From: JBASRP01 sp044866075
GTDB lineage: Bacteria; Actinomycetota; AC-67
Reading direction: 5' to 3'
Assembly: GCA_044866075.1 (NCBI GenBank)
Contig: JBIOTQ010000022.1
Span: forward strand, 1 to 38,817
DNA length: 38,817 nt
Positions 6,959-15,079 of this stretch are shown in pieces (position 1 is the first letter of the stretch; each line of letters starts with the position of its first letter). The notes beneath the pieces are model-generated. The model searched no databases and had not been told where the DNA came from. It was given only the letters and a program-made list of their open reading frames with translations. Made by a program: the position numbers and the translations under genes.

Positions 6959-7788
6959 TCGCCCGGGTGCGTTCACGCAAGCCGCTCGCGAAGGTCACCG
7001 CGCCCCGGCGCGCACTGCTCGATCGGGCGCTCGAACGGACGCGGTACGGCCGCGGTCTGCAGGGGCGGCTGGTGGCCGCGGATCTGCGGCGCAAGCCGGC
7101 CGCGTTCGTCCGGCTCTCGCTCGGTGCGGCGTGTGCCGGAGCAACCGTCGCGATGCTGTGGGCCGGCCCGCCGGCCGGTGTCGCGGGGTTCGCCGCCGGA
7201 CTGACCGGGCCCGAAGTGATGATGCGTCGTCGCATCGCCTCGCGATCTGCGCGCGTCGCCGCCCAACTGCCGGAGGTCCTCGCGGCGCTCGCCGCGCCCG
7301 TCCGGGTGGGCGCCAGCCTTCCGCAAGCGTTCGCCGCGGCGGCCGAAGAATCGGAGCCTCCGCTGCGCGATGTCCTTTCACGCACGTGTCGGGACTTCGA
7401 CGCGGGCGTCGGACACGACGAGATCCTCGATCGCTTCGCGACGCGATGCGCCGTTCCGGAGGCTTTGCTGGCCGCGCGCGCGATGCGCGTCGGACGGCGC
7501 GCGGGCGGAGAGCTCGCACGCGTCCTGGATGAGGTCGCGGACACGCTCGTCGACCGCGGACGTCTGGCGCGGGAGCTGCACGCGTCGACCGCGCAAGCGC
7601 GCGTGTCGGCGATCGTCGTCGCGGCGCTGCCGGTCGTCTTCCTGTTGCTGATGAGCGCCGGGGCCGGCGATCAGGCCCGGCTGCTCTTCGGCGAGCCGAT
7701 CGGCTGGCTGCTCCTGGCCGTCGGCGGGGGACTCGAGGCAGCCGGGATCGTGTGGATCCGAATGCTCACGGCGGGAGGGTCGCGATGA
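6955..7788 (+). CDS. tadB: Tad inner-membrane platform protein TadB
   Basis: A 277-residue T2SF-type platform protein. A hydrophobic pair lies near residues 48-82, then a helical cytoplasmic domain (PEVLAALAAPVRVGASLPQA start), then two C-terminal hydrophobic segments from about residue 213 on. It partners TadA and TadC in assembling Flp pili. The GTG start overlaps the tadA stop (GTGA), and the stop overlaps the ATG of tadC (ATGA). In M. tuberculosis the equivalent position is Rv3658c. Confidence 0.88.
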   Translation: MIARVRSRKPLAKVTAPRRALLDRALERTRYGRGLQGRLVAADLRRKPAAFVRLSLGAACAGATVAMLWAGPPAGVAGFAAGLTGPEVMMRRRIASRSARVAAQLPEVLAALAAPVRVGASLPQAFAAAAEESEPPLRDVLSRTCRDFDAGVGHDEILDRFATRCAVPEALLAARAMRVGRRAGGELARVLDEVADTLVDRGRLARELHASTAQARVSAIVVAALPVVFLLLMSAGAGDQARLLFGEPIGWLLLAVGGGLEAAGIVWIRMLTAGGSR

Positions 7789-8558
7789 TCGTCTCCCGTC
7801 GCGCGATCGCGCGGCTCGGGCCGCCGCTGATCTCATCGCGCGCCGTCATCCGCACGTCGCCTTTGGCGTCGATCGGCCGGCGCCTGCCGCTCCCCGCGCG
7901 GACCCGCGAGGCGATGACGGTCGCCGCGGGTGCGGAGGGCGTCGCAGAGCTCGCCGGCCGCAAGGTCGTGTTCGCGGCTGCCGGCTTGGCGCTCGCGCTG
8001 CTGTTGACGCGCCCGCCGGCCGCGTTCGCCGCGGCGCCCCTGTTCCTAGCAGCCGGGTGGCGCGCGCCCGAGCTGCGGCTGGCGCGGCGCGCTCGCGAAC
8101 GCGACGTCGAGATCCGCGCGGCCCTTCCCGACGCCCTCGACCTTCTGGCCGCGTGCGCGCTCGCCGGCATGAGCCTCGACCGCGCGCTGCGGACGGTCGC
8201 GCCGGACGTCGCGGGCCCTCTCGGCGAGGCGCTGCGCGACGCGTTGCGAGCGCTCGACGTCGGGATGCGCCGCTCGACGGCGTACCACCTGCTGGCCGAG
8301 CGCGCACCGGTGCCCGAGGTTCGCAGCCTCGTGCGCGCGCTGGAGCGGGCCGAGAGGTACGGCACCTCTGTTGCGACGACCCTCGTCGCGCAGGCACGGG
8401 AGATCCGCGCGCGCCGCCGGATCGCCGCGGAGGAAGCGGCACGTACCGCCCCCGTCAAGATGCTCTTCCCGCTCGTCGTGTGCTTCCTACCCGCGTTCGT
8501 CATCCTGACCGTCGCGCCAGTGGTGCTGTCGGCACTGCGGAGCTTCAAAGCGAAATGA
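7785..8558 (+). CDS. tadC: Tad inner-membrane platform protein TadC
   Basis: A 257-residue second T2SF platform protein. Hydrophobic segments lie near residues 58-88 and at the C-terminus (KMLFPLVVCFLPAFVILTV), with a cytoplasmic helical domain between (ALPDALDLLAACALAGMSLD). ATG 7785 overlaps the tadB stop and has GGGAGG just upstream. An in-frame start at 7752 inside tadB is less likely. After its stop, about 96 bases separate it from the pilin gene, the longest gap within the locus. Confidence 0.88.
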   Translation: MIVSRRAIARLGPPLISSRAVIRTSPLASIGRRLPLPARTREAMTVAAGAEGVAELAGRKVVFAAAGLALALLLTRPPAAFAAAPLFLAAGWRAPELRLARRARERDVEIRAALPDALDLLAACALAGMSLDRALRTVAPDVAGPLGEALRDALRALDVGMRRSTAYHLLAERAPVPEVRSLVRALERAERYGTSVATTLVAQAREIRARRRIAAEEAARTAPVKMLFPLVVCFLPAFVILTVAPVVLSALRSFKAK

Positions 8559-8654
8559 CCGTGGTTCGAGTGAAGGACTCCGGCGGCCGATCGGCGCCGG
8601 GAGGCTGCGCGGTGGTCGCGTGGCCGTGGGGACGGGGCGACCGAAAGGAGGACC

Positions 8655-8876
8655 ATGTTCGGATCGCTCCGGAACGGGGTGCGGCGCGTGCGTCGCGCAC
8701 TGCTCGGACGTCTCGTGAGTCTCGCCGGAGAGACCGGCGCGGCGACGGCCGAGTACACGCTCGTCACGCTGGTGGCGGCGACGATCGCCTTCCTCTTGTT
8801 GAACTGGGCGAAGGGTGGGGCGTTGACCGACTTCTTCCAGAACATCTTCGACAAGGTCGTCGCACTGTTCAGCTAG
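8655..8876 (+). CDS. Flp-type prepilin (DUF4244-like)
   Basis: A 73-residue prepilin. A basic leader (about 28 residues) ends at ETG; the mature part starts AATAEYTLV and continues as a hydrophobic helix. Gly followed by Glu at +5 and Tyr at +6 is the type IVb/Flp prepilin-peptidase signature, so cleavage after the Gly at about residue 28 is predicted. The start has a perfect AAAGGAGG ribosome-binding site, stronger than for neighbouring genes, as expected for an abundant subunit. It corresponds in position to Rv3656c. No prepilin peptidase gene is in the window. Confidence 0.88.
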   Translation: MFGSLRNGVRRVRRALLGRLVSLAGETGAATAEYTLVTLVAATIAFLLLNWAKGGALTDFFQNIFDKVVALFS

Positions 8877-8884
8877 GAGCAAGG

Positions 8885-9310
8885 GTGGGCGCCGTGGGGG
8901 ACCTAGACCCCGCGGCGCCCACCCGACCCCAGGAACGCGGTGCCGCGTCGGTCGAGTTCGCCGCCGTCCTTCCCTTGGTGCTTATCGCCCTGTTGCTCGT
9001 CGTCCAAGTGGCTTTGGTCGTCGCGGAACAGCTCGTCGTACAGCACGCCGCCCGTGAGGGCGCCCGCGAAGCCGCGGTCTGGAACGACGACGCCCGCGCA
9101 CGCGACGCGGCGATCCGCGCAGGCAACCTCAACGGCGACCGCACGGCCGTCGACGTATCGCCGTCCGAGCGGGAGATCGGAGCGCCCGTCACCGTCACGG
9201 TGCGGTATCGGGTGCCGCTGGTCGTGCCGTACGTCGCGCGGTTCCTGCCCGAGGAGGTCACGCTGACGGCGACTAGCGTGTACCGCGTCGAGCGCGAGAG
9301 CAGCGGTTGA
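8885..9310 (+). CDS. tadE: TadE-like pseudopilin
   Basis: A 141-residue TadE family protein. A short Pro-rich leader precedes ERGAASVEFAAVLPLVLIAL, a class III-type signal with the conserved Glu in a hydrophobic helix, followed by a small extracytoplasmic beta-rich domain. TadE proteins are minor pseudopilins needed for Flp pilus assembly. The GTG 8885 is chosen because AGGAG lies five bases upstream; another GTG at 8894 is possible. It ends in a TTGA overlap with the next gene. Confidence 0.85.
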   Translation: MGAVGDLDPAAPTRPQERGAASVEFAAVLPLVLIALLLVVQVALVVAEQLVVQHAAREGAREAAVWNDDARARDAAIRAGNLNGDRTAVDVSPSEREIGAPVTVTVRYRVPLVVPYVARFLPEEVTLTATSVYRVERESSG

Positions 9311-9732
9311 GTACGACCGACTCTGGCTCGGTAACGATTCTCGTGGCGGCCGGCGCGTTGCTGTTGTCGTTGTCGGCGCTGGCCGTCGCGGATCTCGGCT
9401 CCATGCTCGTCGCGCGGGGACGGGCACAGGCCGCGGCCGACGCCGCCGCCCTCGCCGCCGTTGCCCAACAGGCGCCGATCCTCGATCAAGGGAGAGATCC
9501 GGAAGGCGCCGCACGGGATACGGCCGAACGCAACGGCGTCACGCTGCTCTCATGCACGTGCGAGGTCGGCTCGACGGACGCGGTCGTCGAGGTCGAGCTG
9601 ACGCCGCGCCTTGGGTTCCTATCGGGCTGGTTCGGGAAGCGCGTGCACGCGCGCGCTCGTGCGCATCTCGACGACGACGTTCTCACCTATCGCGAGAGCA
9701 CGCCGAGCCCGTCCCCGTCGCCGACCGGCTAG
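9307..9732 (+). CDS. TadE-like 'helicase/secretion neighbourhood' protein (Rv3654c type)
   Basis: A 141-residue protein starting with TTG that overlaps the tadE stop. SGSVTILVAAGALLLSLSAL is the membrane helix, followed by RAQAAADAAALAAVAQQ, typical of the Rv3654c-type TadE-like family. C82 and C84 (SCTC) may form a disulfide. A Pro/Ser tail (TPSPSPSPTG) ends the protein. It is the last gene of the Tad operon; there is no clear terminator after it. Confidence 0.8.
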   Translation: MSTTDSGSVTILVAAGALLLSLSALAVADLGSMLVARGRAQAAADAAALAAVAQQAPILDQGRDPEGAARDTAERNGVTLLSCTCEVGSTDAVVEVELTPRLGFLSGWFGKRVHARARAHLDDDVLTYRESTPSPSPSPTG

Positions 9733-9759
9733 CGTTTCTCGCACGGGCCCGGGGTCGGG

Positions 9760-9765
9760 TACGCT
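9760..9765 (+). promoter_or_regulatory. -10 box for leaderless PNPOx-like gene
   Basis: TACGCT within GGTACGCT, then seven bases, then the GTG at 9773. This spacing puts the transcription start at or next to the start codon. The same arrangement is seen at 24330, 32177 and 35256. Confidence 0.6.
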
Positions 9766-9772
9766 CCCGCCC

Positions 9773-10264
9773 GTGCCGCTGCCCCGAAGCATCTTGCGCC
9801 TCACGGACGAGGAGCTCGACGAACTCCTCACCACCGAGAAGGTCCTGCGCGCCGGAACCGTGAACGACGACGGCATGCCGCACGTCGCCCCGCTCTGGTT
9901 CATCTGGTACGACGGCGCGATCTGGCTCAACTCCCTCCGCCGCAGCCGGCGGTCGTCCGACCTCGCGGCCGGATCGAAAGTTGCGCTCTGCGTCGACACC
10001 GGCGATAGCTACTGGGAACTCAAGGGCGCCGTGCTGTACGGCACCCCCCTCGCGGCCACAGACGATCCCCAGCTTCCCGACGCCCGCAAGGCTTTCGCCC
10101 AAAAGAACTGGGGGATCGACGACCTCCCGCCCGAGATCAAGAGTCACGTCTGGCTCAAGCTGGTCCCGGAAAGGATCGTTTCCTGGGATTTCGCCAAGAT
10201 CCCGGCGGGAAAGGACCCTCGCGTCAAGTACGGCCCGAAGCCGCCCGAATCAACGAGTACGTGA
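9773..10264 (+). CDS. PNPOx-like split-barrel flavoprotein
   Basis: A 163-residue protein of the pyridoxamine 5'-phosphate oxidase-like fold. LLTTEKVLRAGTVNDDGMPH is the family's opening strand pair, followed by APLWFIWYDGAIWLNS, the region that contacts the flavin phosphate (SRRSSDLAAGSKVALCVDTG). Actinobacteria use many members with FMN or F420, and the cofactor cannot be told here. The GTG 9773 is supported by the -10 box seven bases upstream; there is no ribosome-binding site, so the mRNA is probably leaderless. It is not obviously linked to its neighbours. Confidence 0.82.
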   Translation: MPLPRSILRLTDEELDELLTTEKVLRAGTVNDDGMPHVAPLWFIWYDGAIWLNSLRRSRRSSDLAAGSKVALCVDTGDSYWELKGAVLYGTPLAATDDPQLPDARKAFAQKNWGIDDLPPEIKSHVWLKLVPERIVSWDFAKIPAGKDPRVKYGPKPPESTST

Positions 10265-10284
10265 GAGCGAACCTCCGCGCTCAC
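10261..10284 (+). terminator. Possible hairpin terminator after PNPOx-like gene
   Basis: GTGAGAGCG (10261-10269) and CGCGCTCAC (10276-10284) pair with one internal mismatch around a six-base loop. The hairpin covers the stop codon of the preceding gene. There is no T-run, so it is a tentative call. Confidence 0.4.
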
Positions 10285-10409
10285 CTGTTCGTTGAAGGGA
10301 TTGCCGGAATGCCGGGAGCGAGAACGCACGCCCCGGTCCGGCGAAAAGAACCAAGCGGGCAAGCCGCCGCCATCGCGCCGCCCGCGTTGTGCTAATAGTT
10401 GGAGGACCG

Positions 10410-11171
10410 ATGACGCCGAACGACCACGAAGCCTGGCCCGCGGTTTCTTCTCCATACGAGCCGTCCCGGCCGGCCACCAGCAAAGAGTTCGTGGGCAAGC
10501 GTGTGCTTGCCTCGTTCGGTTTCCTCGTGGGTTGCGTGCCGCGCCGCCGCTCCGGCCGGCGCGCGCTCGGCGTCCTCACGATCATCATGGCCTTCGCGGG
10601 CACGGCCCTCCTGACGTACCCGCTCGTGACCGACATCTGGGCCAAGAGCCGCCAAAACAACCTCCGCAAGGAGTTCCGGAGCCAGCAGGCGATCGACAGC
10701 TACAAGCGGCGCCAGATCGCGATCGGCAGCGCTCTGACGCGGATCATCGTCCGCGACTTCGGCGGATGCCACACCTGTCCCGACATAAACGTGATCGTGG
10801 TCGAGGGCATCAGCGGCAACGCCCTTCGCGCCGGCGCCGGGCACTACCCGACGACGGCGCTGCCGGGCGATCAGGGGAACGTCGCGATCGCCGGTCATCG
10901 CACCGGATTCGGCGAGCCTTTCCGCCACCTCGACGCGATGCGTCCCGGCGACAAGGTCGTCCTCGAGACGCCGATCGGTACGTACACGTATCAGGTGATG
11001 GGGCCCTTCGAAGGCCACAAGAACCCGTGGATCACGAATTCGAAGGACACCAGCGTGATCGCGCCGACCATCGACGCGGTGTTGACGTTGACGACGTGCG
11101 ATCCACCGCACACGTCGAAGAATCGCCTGATCGTGCGGGCGAAACTGATCAAGAGCGAGATCGTCGCGTAG
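10410..11171 (+). CDS. srtE: Class E sortase with CxxC insertion
   Basis: A 253-residue membrane-anchored transpeptidase. After a 50-residue Pro-rich cytoplasmic region and a membrane helix (about 53-72) comes the sortase barrel. The catalytic triad is H163 (IAGHRTGFG), C230 (TLTTCDPP) and R239 (NRLIV), all present. GHYPTTALPGDQG and GEPFRHLDAMRPGD are class E/F hallmarks. Its likely substrates are the LATTG proteins at 1083 and 2249. Unusual: C120 and C123 (GGCHTCPD) form a CxxC in a loop where relatives usually have only a few residues. ATG 10410 is chosen for GGAGG five bases upstream. It is convergent with livF; the two stops sit in one hairpin. Confidence 0.93.
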   Translation: MTPNDHEAWPAVSSPYEPSRPATSKEFVGKRVLASFGFLVGCVPRRRSGRRALGVLTIIMAFAGTALLTYPLVTDIWAKSRQNNLRKEFRSQQAIDSYKRRQIAIGSALTRIIVRDFGGCHTCPDINVIVVEGISGNALRAGAGHYPTTALPGDQGNVAIAGHRTGFGEPFRHLDAMRPGDKVVLETPIGTYTYQVMGPFEGHKNPWITNSKDTSVIAPTIDAVLTLTTCDPPHTSKNRLIVRAKLIKSEIVA

Positions 11172-11179
11172 CGACGATC
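11159..11179. terminator. Bidirectional hairpin holding both stop codons
   Basis: GATCGTCGC (11159-11167) and GCGACGATC (11171-11179) form a perfect 9-bp stem with loop GTA. The sortase stop (11169-11171) and the convergent livF stop (11178-11180) both fall in or beside it, so it can end both transcripts. Confidence 0.7.
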
Positions 11180-11981
11180 ACGCGCCCAGGTACGCCTCTT
11201 TGACCCGCGGGTCCTCGAGCAGCTCTTTGCCGGTGCCCTCCATCGTGATCGCGCCGGTCTCGAGTACGTAGGCCCGGTCGGCGATCCCGAGGGTCTGGAA
11301 GGCCATCTGTTCGACGAGAAGGATCGTCTTCCCCTCGGCTTTCAGCTGCTGGATGATCTCGAAGACCTGCTTCACGATCAGCGGCGCCAGACCCATCGAG
11401 GGCTCGTCGAACAGCAGGATCTTCGGCCGCGCCATCAGCGCGCGCGCCATCGCGAGCATCTGCTGCTCGCCGCCCGACATCAGTCCGGCCGGCTGAGTGC
11501 GGCGCTTCCCGAGGATCGGGAACCGTTCGTATTGCTCGTCGATGTCCTTGTCCACGTCGCCGTCGGAGCGGTTGAAGGCGCCGAGCATCAGGTTGTCGCG
11601 CACGGTCTGGTTCGGGAACACCTTGCGTCCTTCGGGGGAATGCGCGACGCCGAGGCGCGCGATCTTGTGCGCCTGCCAGGACTCGACGCGGTTGCCCATG
11701 ATCGTGATGCGGCCGCGCACCGATTTGTAGAGCTCGGAGACGCCCGACACGGTCTTCAGCGTCGTCGTCTTCCCGGCGCCGTTGGAGCCGATGATCGCGA
11801 CCGTCTCGCCCTCCCGCACGGTGAAGCTCATCCCCTTGAGCGCCTCGACGGCTCCGTAGAAGACGTGCAAGCTGTCGACCTCGAGGATCACATCGCCCAC
11901 CGCGCGCTCGCGAACCGGTTCCGGCGCGGCGGCGGCCGCCTCCTCGCCGCGCTTCCCAGGCACCGCGACTCCTTTGGCCAT
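11178..11981 (-). CDS. livF: Branched-chain-type ABC transporter ATPase LivF
   Basis: A 267-residue ATPase. The first 30 residues are an Ala/Glu-rich extension. Walker A is GSNGAGKTT (about residue 61), the signature is MSGGEQQ (about 168) and Walker B is ILLFDEPSMGL (about 187). LivF pairs with LivG to drive a HAAT-family importer. The ATG at 11981 lies two bases after the stop of the LivM-LivG fusion. Last gene of the ten-gene minus-strand operon. Substrate not deducible; the family takes branched-chain amino acids, amides, urea and aromatic acids. Confidence 0.92.
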   Translation of the reverse strand: MAKGVAVPGKRGEEAAAAAPEPVRERAVGDVILEVDSLHVFYGAVEALKGMSFTVREGETVAIIGSNGAGKTTTLKTVSGVSELYKSVRGRITIMGNRVESWQAHKIARLGVAHSPEGRKVFPNQTVRDNLMLGAFNRSDGDVDKDIDEQYERFPILGKRRTQPAGLMSGGEQQMLAMARALMARPKILLFDEPSMGLAPLIVKQVFEIIQQLKAEGKTILLVEQMAFQTLGIADRAYVLETGAITMEGTGKELLEDPRVKEAYLGA

Positions 11982-11983
11982 CG

Positions 11984-14155
11984 CTACGCTCCCATGTGTT
12001 CGAGCGCTTCGGCGCCGAGGTAGGCCTCGATCACGCGATCGTTGGCTTGGACCTCCGCCGGCGTTCCCTCGGCGATCTTCTTTCCATAGTCCAGAACCGA
12101 GATGTGGTCCGAGACGCCCATCACGAGGTCCATGTGGTGCTCGATCAGGAACACGGTGATCCCGGTCTCCTGGATCCGGCGGATGACGCCCATCAGATCG
12201 CGCACCTCCGCCGGGTTCAGTCCGGCGGCTGGCTCGTCCAGGATGCAGAGGATGGGATCCAGTGCCAGCGCGCGCGCGATCTCGAGGTACCTCTGCGGTC
12301 CGTAGGGGAGCGCTCCGGCCGGCACGTCGGCCCACTTCTCGAGGCCGACGAACTGCAACAGGCCCATCGCGCGCGCCTTGATCTCGGCTTCCTCGCGGCG
12401 CGCGAGCGGGGTGCGGATCATGTTCGAGGTGAACCCGGCCCGGGCGCGCGTGTGCAGGCCCACCATGACGTTCTCGACGACCGACATGCGGCGCCAGATC
12501 TGCAAGTTCTGGAAGGTGCGCCCCATACCCCGTTCCACCGTGACGAACGCGGGCTTCCCGTCGATGCGTTCGCCGCCGAACCAGACCTCGCCCTCTTCGG
12601 GCGTGTAGACGCCGGTCACCACGTTGATGAACGTCGTCTTGCCCGACCCGTTGGGTCCGATCAGCGAGTGCACGGTTCCGCGATCGACGCGGATGGAGAC
12701 CTTGTCGTTCGCGCGGAGGCCGCCGAAGATCTTCGACATCTCCTTGGTCTCCATCACGACGTCACCGCCGGTGACACCTTCGGTTCGTACGCGCGGACGC
12801 ACGAGCATCTCGGGCAGGCGTGCCGGCGGCGGTTCGGGATGCTTGCGGCGCTGGCGCGCGCGACGCCGTTCCATGTTTTGGTTGAAGATCCCGACCGTGC
12901 CGGCCGGCGCGGTGATGACGCTCACCAGCGCCAGCACGGCGAGGATCGTCGTCGTCCAGTTCAGCAGCGAGACGTTGAACAGATCGCTCACTTGCGGGAT
13001 GAGGAACACGCGGATGATCTGGACACTCGCGGCGCCGACGATCGGGCCGGCGAGCGTGCCGGTACCGCCGATGATCATCATCACGACGAAGACGAACGAG
13101 TCGCGGATGTGCACGGCCGCCGCGGTTCCCGGCGATATCGCGCCGGTCGAGAACGTGGTCAGGATGGCGCCGGCGAGCGAGGCGTACGCGGCGCTGATCA
13201 TGAACGCGGTGACCTTCACCTTGTAGACGCGCACGCCCGAGGACTTCGCGGCGATCTCGCTTTCGCGCACCGCGGTCATCCCGCGCCCCCACCGGCTCTT
13301 CACGAGATTGCGCGAGAGGAAGAACAGGATCGCGAACGCGATGACGACGAAGATGAAGTAGTCGTAGTCGGTCATCGCCCTATCGGTGAACGGGAAGGTC
13401 ACCACGCGCCTGGGCGGCCGGGCGAGGTTGCCGATCGGCGTCTTGATGTCGGCGATGCCTTGCGCGGCGCCGAAGATCCCCTTCAGGAACTGGCTGTTGA
13501 ACGCGACGTAGAAGATGGGGACGAACGCCAGGGTCACGATCGACAGGTAGGCGCCTTTGACGCGGAGGGCGGGCAAGCCGAGCAACGCGCCGATCGCCAT
13601 GCCGGCGATCACGGAGACGATCAGCGCGATCCAGTGATTCCCCATGATGCCGGTGTCGAAGTGCGTCGTGAGAACGCCGACCGTGTATCCACCGATGAGG
13701 ACGAAGATCTTCTGACCGAGAGACAGCTGCCCCGCGTAGCCCGCGACGAGGTTCAACCCCATCACGACCATCGCGTAGACGATGATCGTCTGGACCTCGA
13801 GGAACGTGGACGGGTCGAAGCCGGGGAGCACGTACGGCCAGAGCATGAGCAGGACGATCAGGATCGCGAATGTGATCCCGCCGGGGGTCGTGAGGACCTT
13901 GAACCGCGGTTCCGGCTTGCGCGCGAGCTCGGCGGCCGCCTCGCCCGACACCGTCTCGAGACGGTCCTGCTCGGGAGCCTCGGCCGGCATCGTCGCGACG
14001 TCGCCGTTCCCGCCGCCGGCCGCCTCTTGGATGCCGACCGCCCCGCGCGCCCGCGCGCGAGCCCAGGAGCGCAGCGCCCGGCGCCGGTCGCGCTCGCCCT
14101 GTGCGTTGCGGTTCGCCGCGCGAAGCTCGTCGAGGAAAGCGTTCCGGCGCGCCAT
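11984..14155 (-). CDS. livM-livG: LivM-LivG fusion: permease plus ATPase
   Basis: A single 723-residue chain. Residues 1-88 are a charged, Arg- and Ala-rich cytoplasmic extension; about 90-405 is a LivM permease (NLVAGYAGQLSLGQ, ALRVKGAYLSIVTLAF, IGGTGTLAGPIVGA); 406-450 is a basic linker (ERRRARQRRK); about 455-715 is LivG, with Walker A GPNGSGKTT (about 495), signature LPYGPQR (about 615), ILDEPAAGLNPAE and the H-loop IEHHMD. Frame continuity through the linker is clean, so this is a true fusion and not two adjacent genes. It overlaps no neighbour but is spaced by two bases on each side. The same fusion exists at 28274. Confidence 0.93.
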   Translation of the reverse strand: MARRNAFLDELRAANRNAQGERDRRRALRSWARARARGAVGIQEAAGGGNGDVATMPAEAPEQDRLETVSGEAAAELARKPEPRFKVLTTPGGITFAILIVLLMLWPYVLPGFDPSTFLEVQTIIVYAMVVMGLNLVAGYAGQLSLGQKIFVLIGGYTVGVLTTHFDTGIMGNHWIALIVSVIAGMAIGALLGLPALRVKGAYLSIVTLAFVPIFYVAFNSQFLKGIFGAAQGIADIKTPIGNLARPPRRVVTFPFTDRAMTDYDYFIFVVIAFAILFFLSRNLVKSRWGRGMTAVRESEIAAKSSGVRVYKVKVTAFMISAAYASLAGAILTTFSTGAISPGTAAAVHIRDSFVFVVMMIIGGTGTLAGPIVGAASVQIIRVFLIPQVSDLFNVSLLNWTTTILAVLALVSVITAPAGTVGIFNQNMERRRARQRRKHPEPPPARLPEMLVRPRVRTEGVTGGDVVMETKEMSKIFGGLRANDKVSIRVDRGTVHSLIGPNGSGKTTFINVVTGVYTPEEGEVWFGGERIDGKPAFVTVERGMGRTFQNLQIWRRMSVVENVMVGLHTRARAGFTSNMIRTPLARREEAEIKARAMGLLQFVGLEKWADVPAGALPYGPQRYLEIARALALDPILCILDEPAAGLNPAEVRDLMGVIRRIQETGITVFLIEHHMDLVMGVSDHISVLDYGKKIAEGTPAEVQANDRVIEAYLGAEALEHMGA

Positions 14156-14157
14156 CG

Positions 14158-15048
14158 CTACACCTTCTCGATCAAGGCCTCACCGAGGAGTCCGGTGGGC
14201 TTCAGCACGAGGATCAGCACGAGCGTCAAGAAGACCATCGCGTTGGTCCACTCGCCGGCTCCGGCCCATTTGGCGAGCGACTCGACGATGCCGATCGTCA
14301 GGCCGCCGACCAGCGCGCCGCGCGTCGACCCGATCCCGCCCACGACGGCGGCGACGAAGGCGGTCAGACCGACGAGGGTGCCCATGTTGGGGTCGACGAA
14401 GATCACCGGGGCGAGCAGCCAGCCGCCGATCCCGCCGAGGATCCCGGCCACCGCGAACGAATAGCGGACCATGAATCCGGTGTTGATTCCCATCAAGCTG
14501 GCCGTCGCCTTGTCGTGCGCGGTCGCACGGAGCGCCCGGCCGAGCTGCGTCTTCGAGTGCAACACCTCGAGCACGAGCGCCAGGACGACGCCGACGATGA
14601 GGATCAGGTACTGCTTCGGTTCGATGGAGAAGATCGTCTTCTTGCCCGCGAACGTCGAGACGACGGGATCGATGCGCTTCGCCTGCTCGCCGGCGACGTT
14701 CCGCATGACCTCGACGAGGATCAGGGACAGCGAGAGCGTCGTGAGGATCCAGCCGATGTTGGTGTTGGGGTCGAACTTCCCGAGAGGGGCGATCGCGATC
14801 AGGTGCACGACCAACCCGACGATCATCGCGCCGATCAAGGCGACGAACAGCGCGGCGGGCCAGGGCAGCCCCATCCCGGACGCGGATGCCAGGTAGAAGT
14901 AGATGTACGCGCCGACCATCAACACTTCTCCCTGCGCGAAATTGATGACCCGCGTCGTCATGTAGATGATCGAGAACGCGAGCGCGATAAGCGCGTACAC
15001 ACCGCCCGACGTGAGGCCCGAGACGATCGCTTGAAGGAAACGTTCCAT
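14158..15048 (-). CDS. livH: Branched-chain-type ABC transporter permease LivH
   Basis: A 296-residue permease with about eight hydrophobic segments. Family motifs include SGLTSGGVYALIALAFS, RVINFAQGEVLMVGAY, the cytoplasmic loop GRALRATAHDKATASLMGI and VVGGIGSTRGALVGG. It pairs with the LivM half of the downstream fusion to form the membrane pore. ATG 15048 has GGAGGAACC just upstream. It follows the Tat-exported binding protein by 31 bases. Confidence 0.93.
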   Translation of the reverse strand: MERFLQAIVSGLTSGGVYALIALAFSIIYMTTRVINFAQGEVLMVGAYIYFYLASASGMGLPWPAALFVALIGAMIVGLVVHLIAIAPLGKFDPNTNIGWILTTLSLSLILVEVMRNVAGEQAKRIDPVVSTFAGKKTIFSIEPKQYLILIVGVVLALVLEVLHSKTQLGRALRATAHDKATASLMGINTGFMVRYSFAVAGILGGIGGWLLAPVIFVDPNMGTLVGLTAFVAAVVGGIGSTRGALVGGLTIGIVESLAKWAGAGEWTNAMVFLTLVLILVLKPTGLLGEALIEKV

Positions 15049-15079
15049 CGCGGTTCCTCCCTACGTCCTCATCGCCCGC

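Noticed and set aside
11996..14464. Very long plus-strand open frame opposite the LivM-LivG and LivH genes
   Set aside because: The product is Arg/Asp/His-rich without any fold motif, and both strands of the real genes show intact families; it is a by-product of high G+C in the third codon position.
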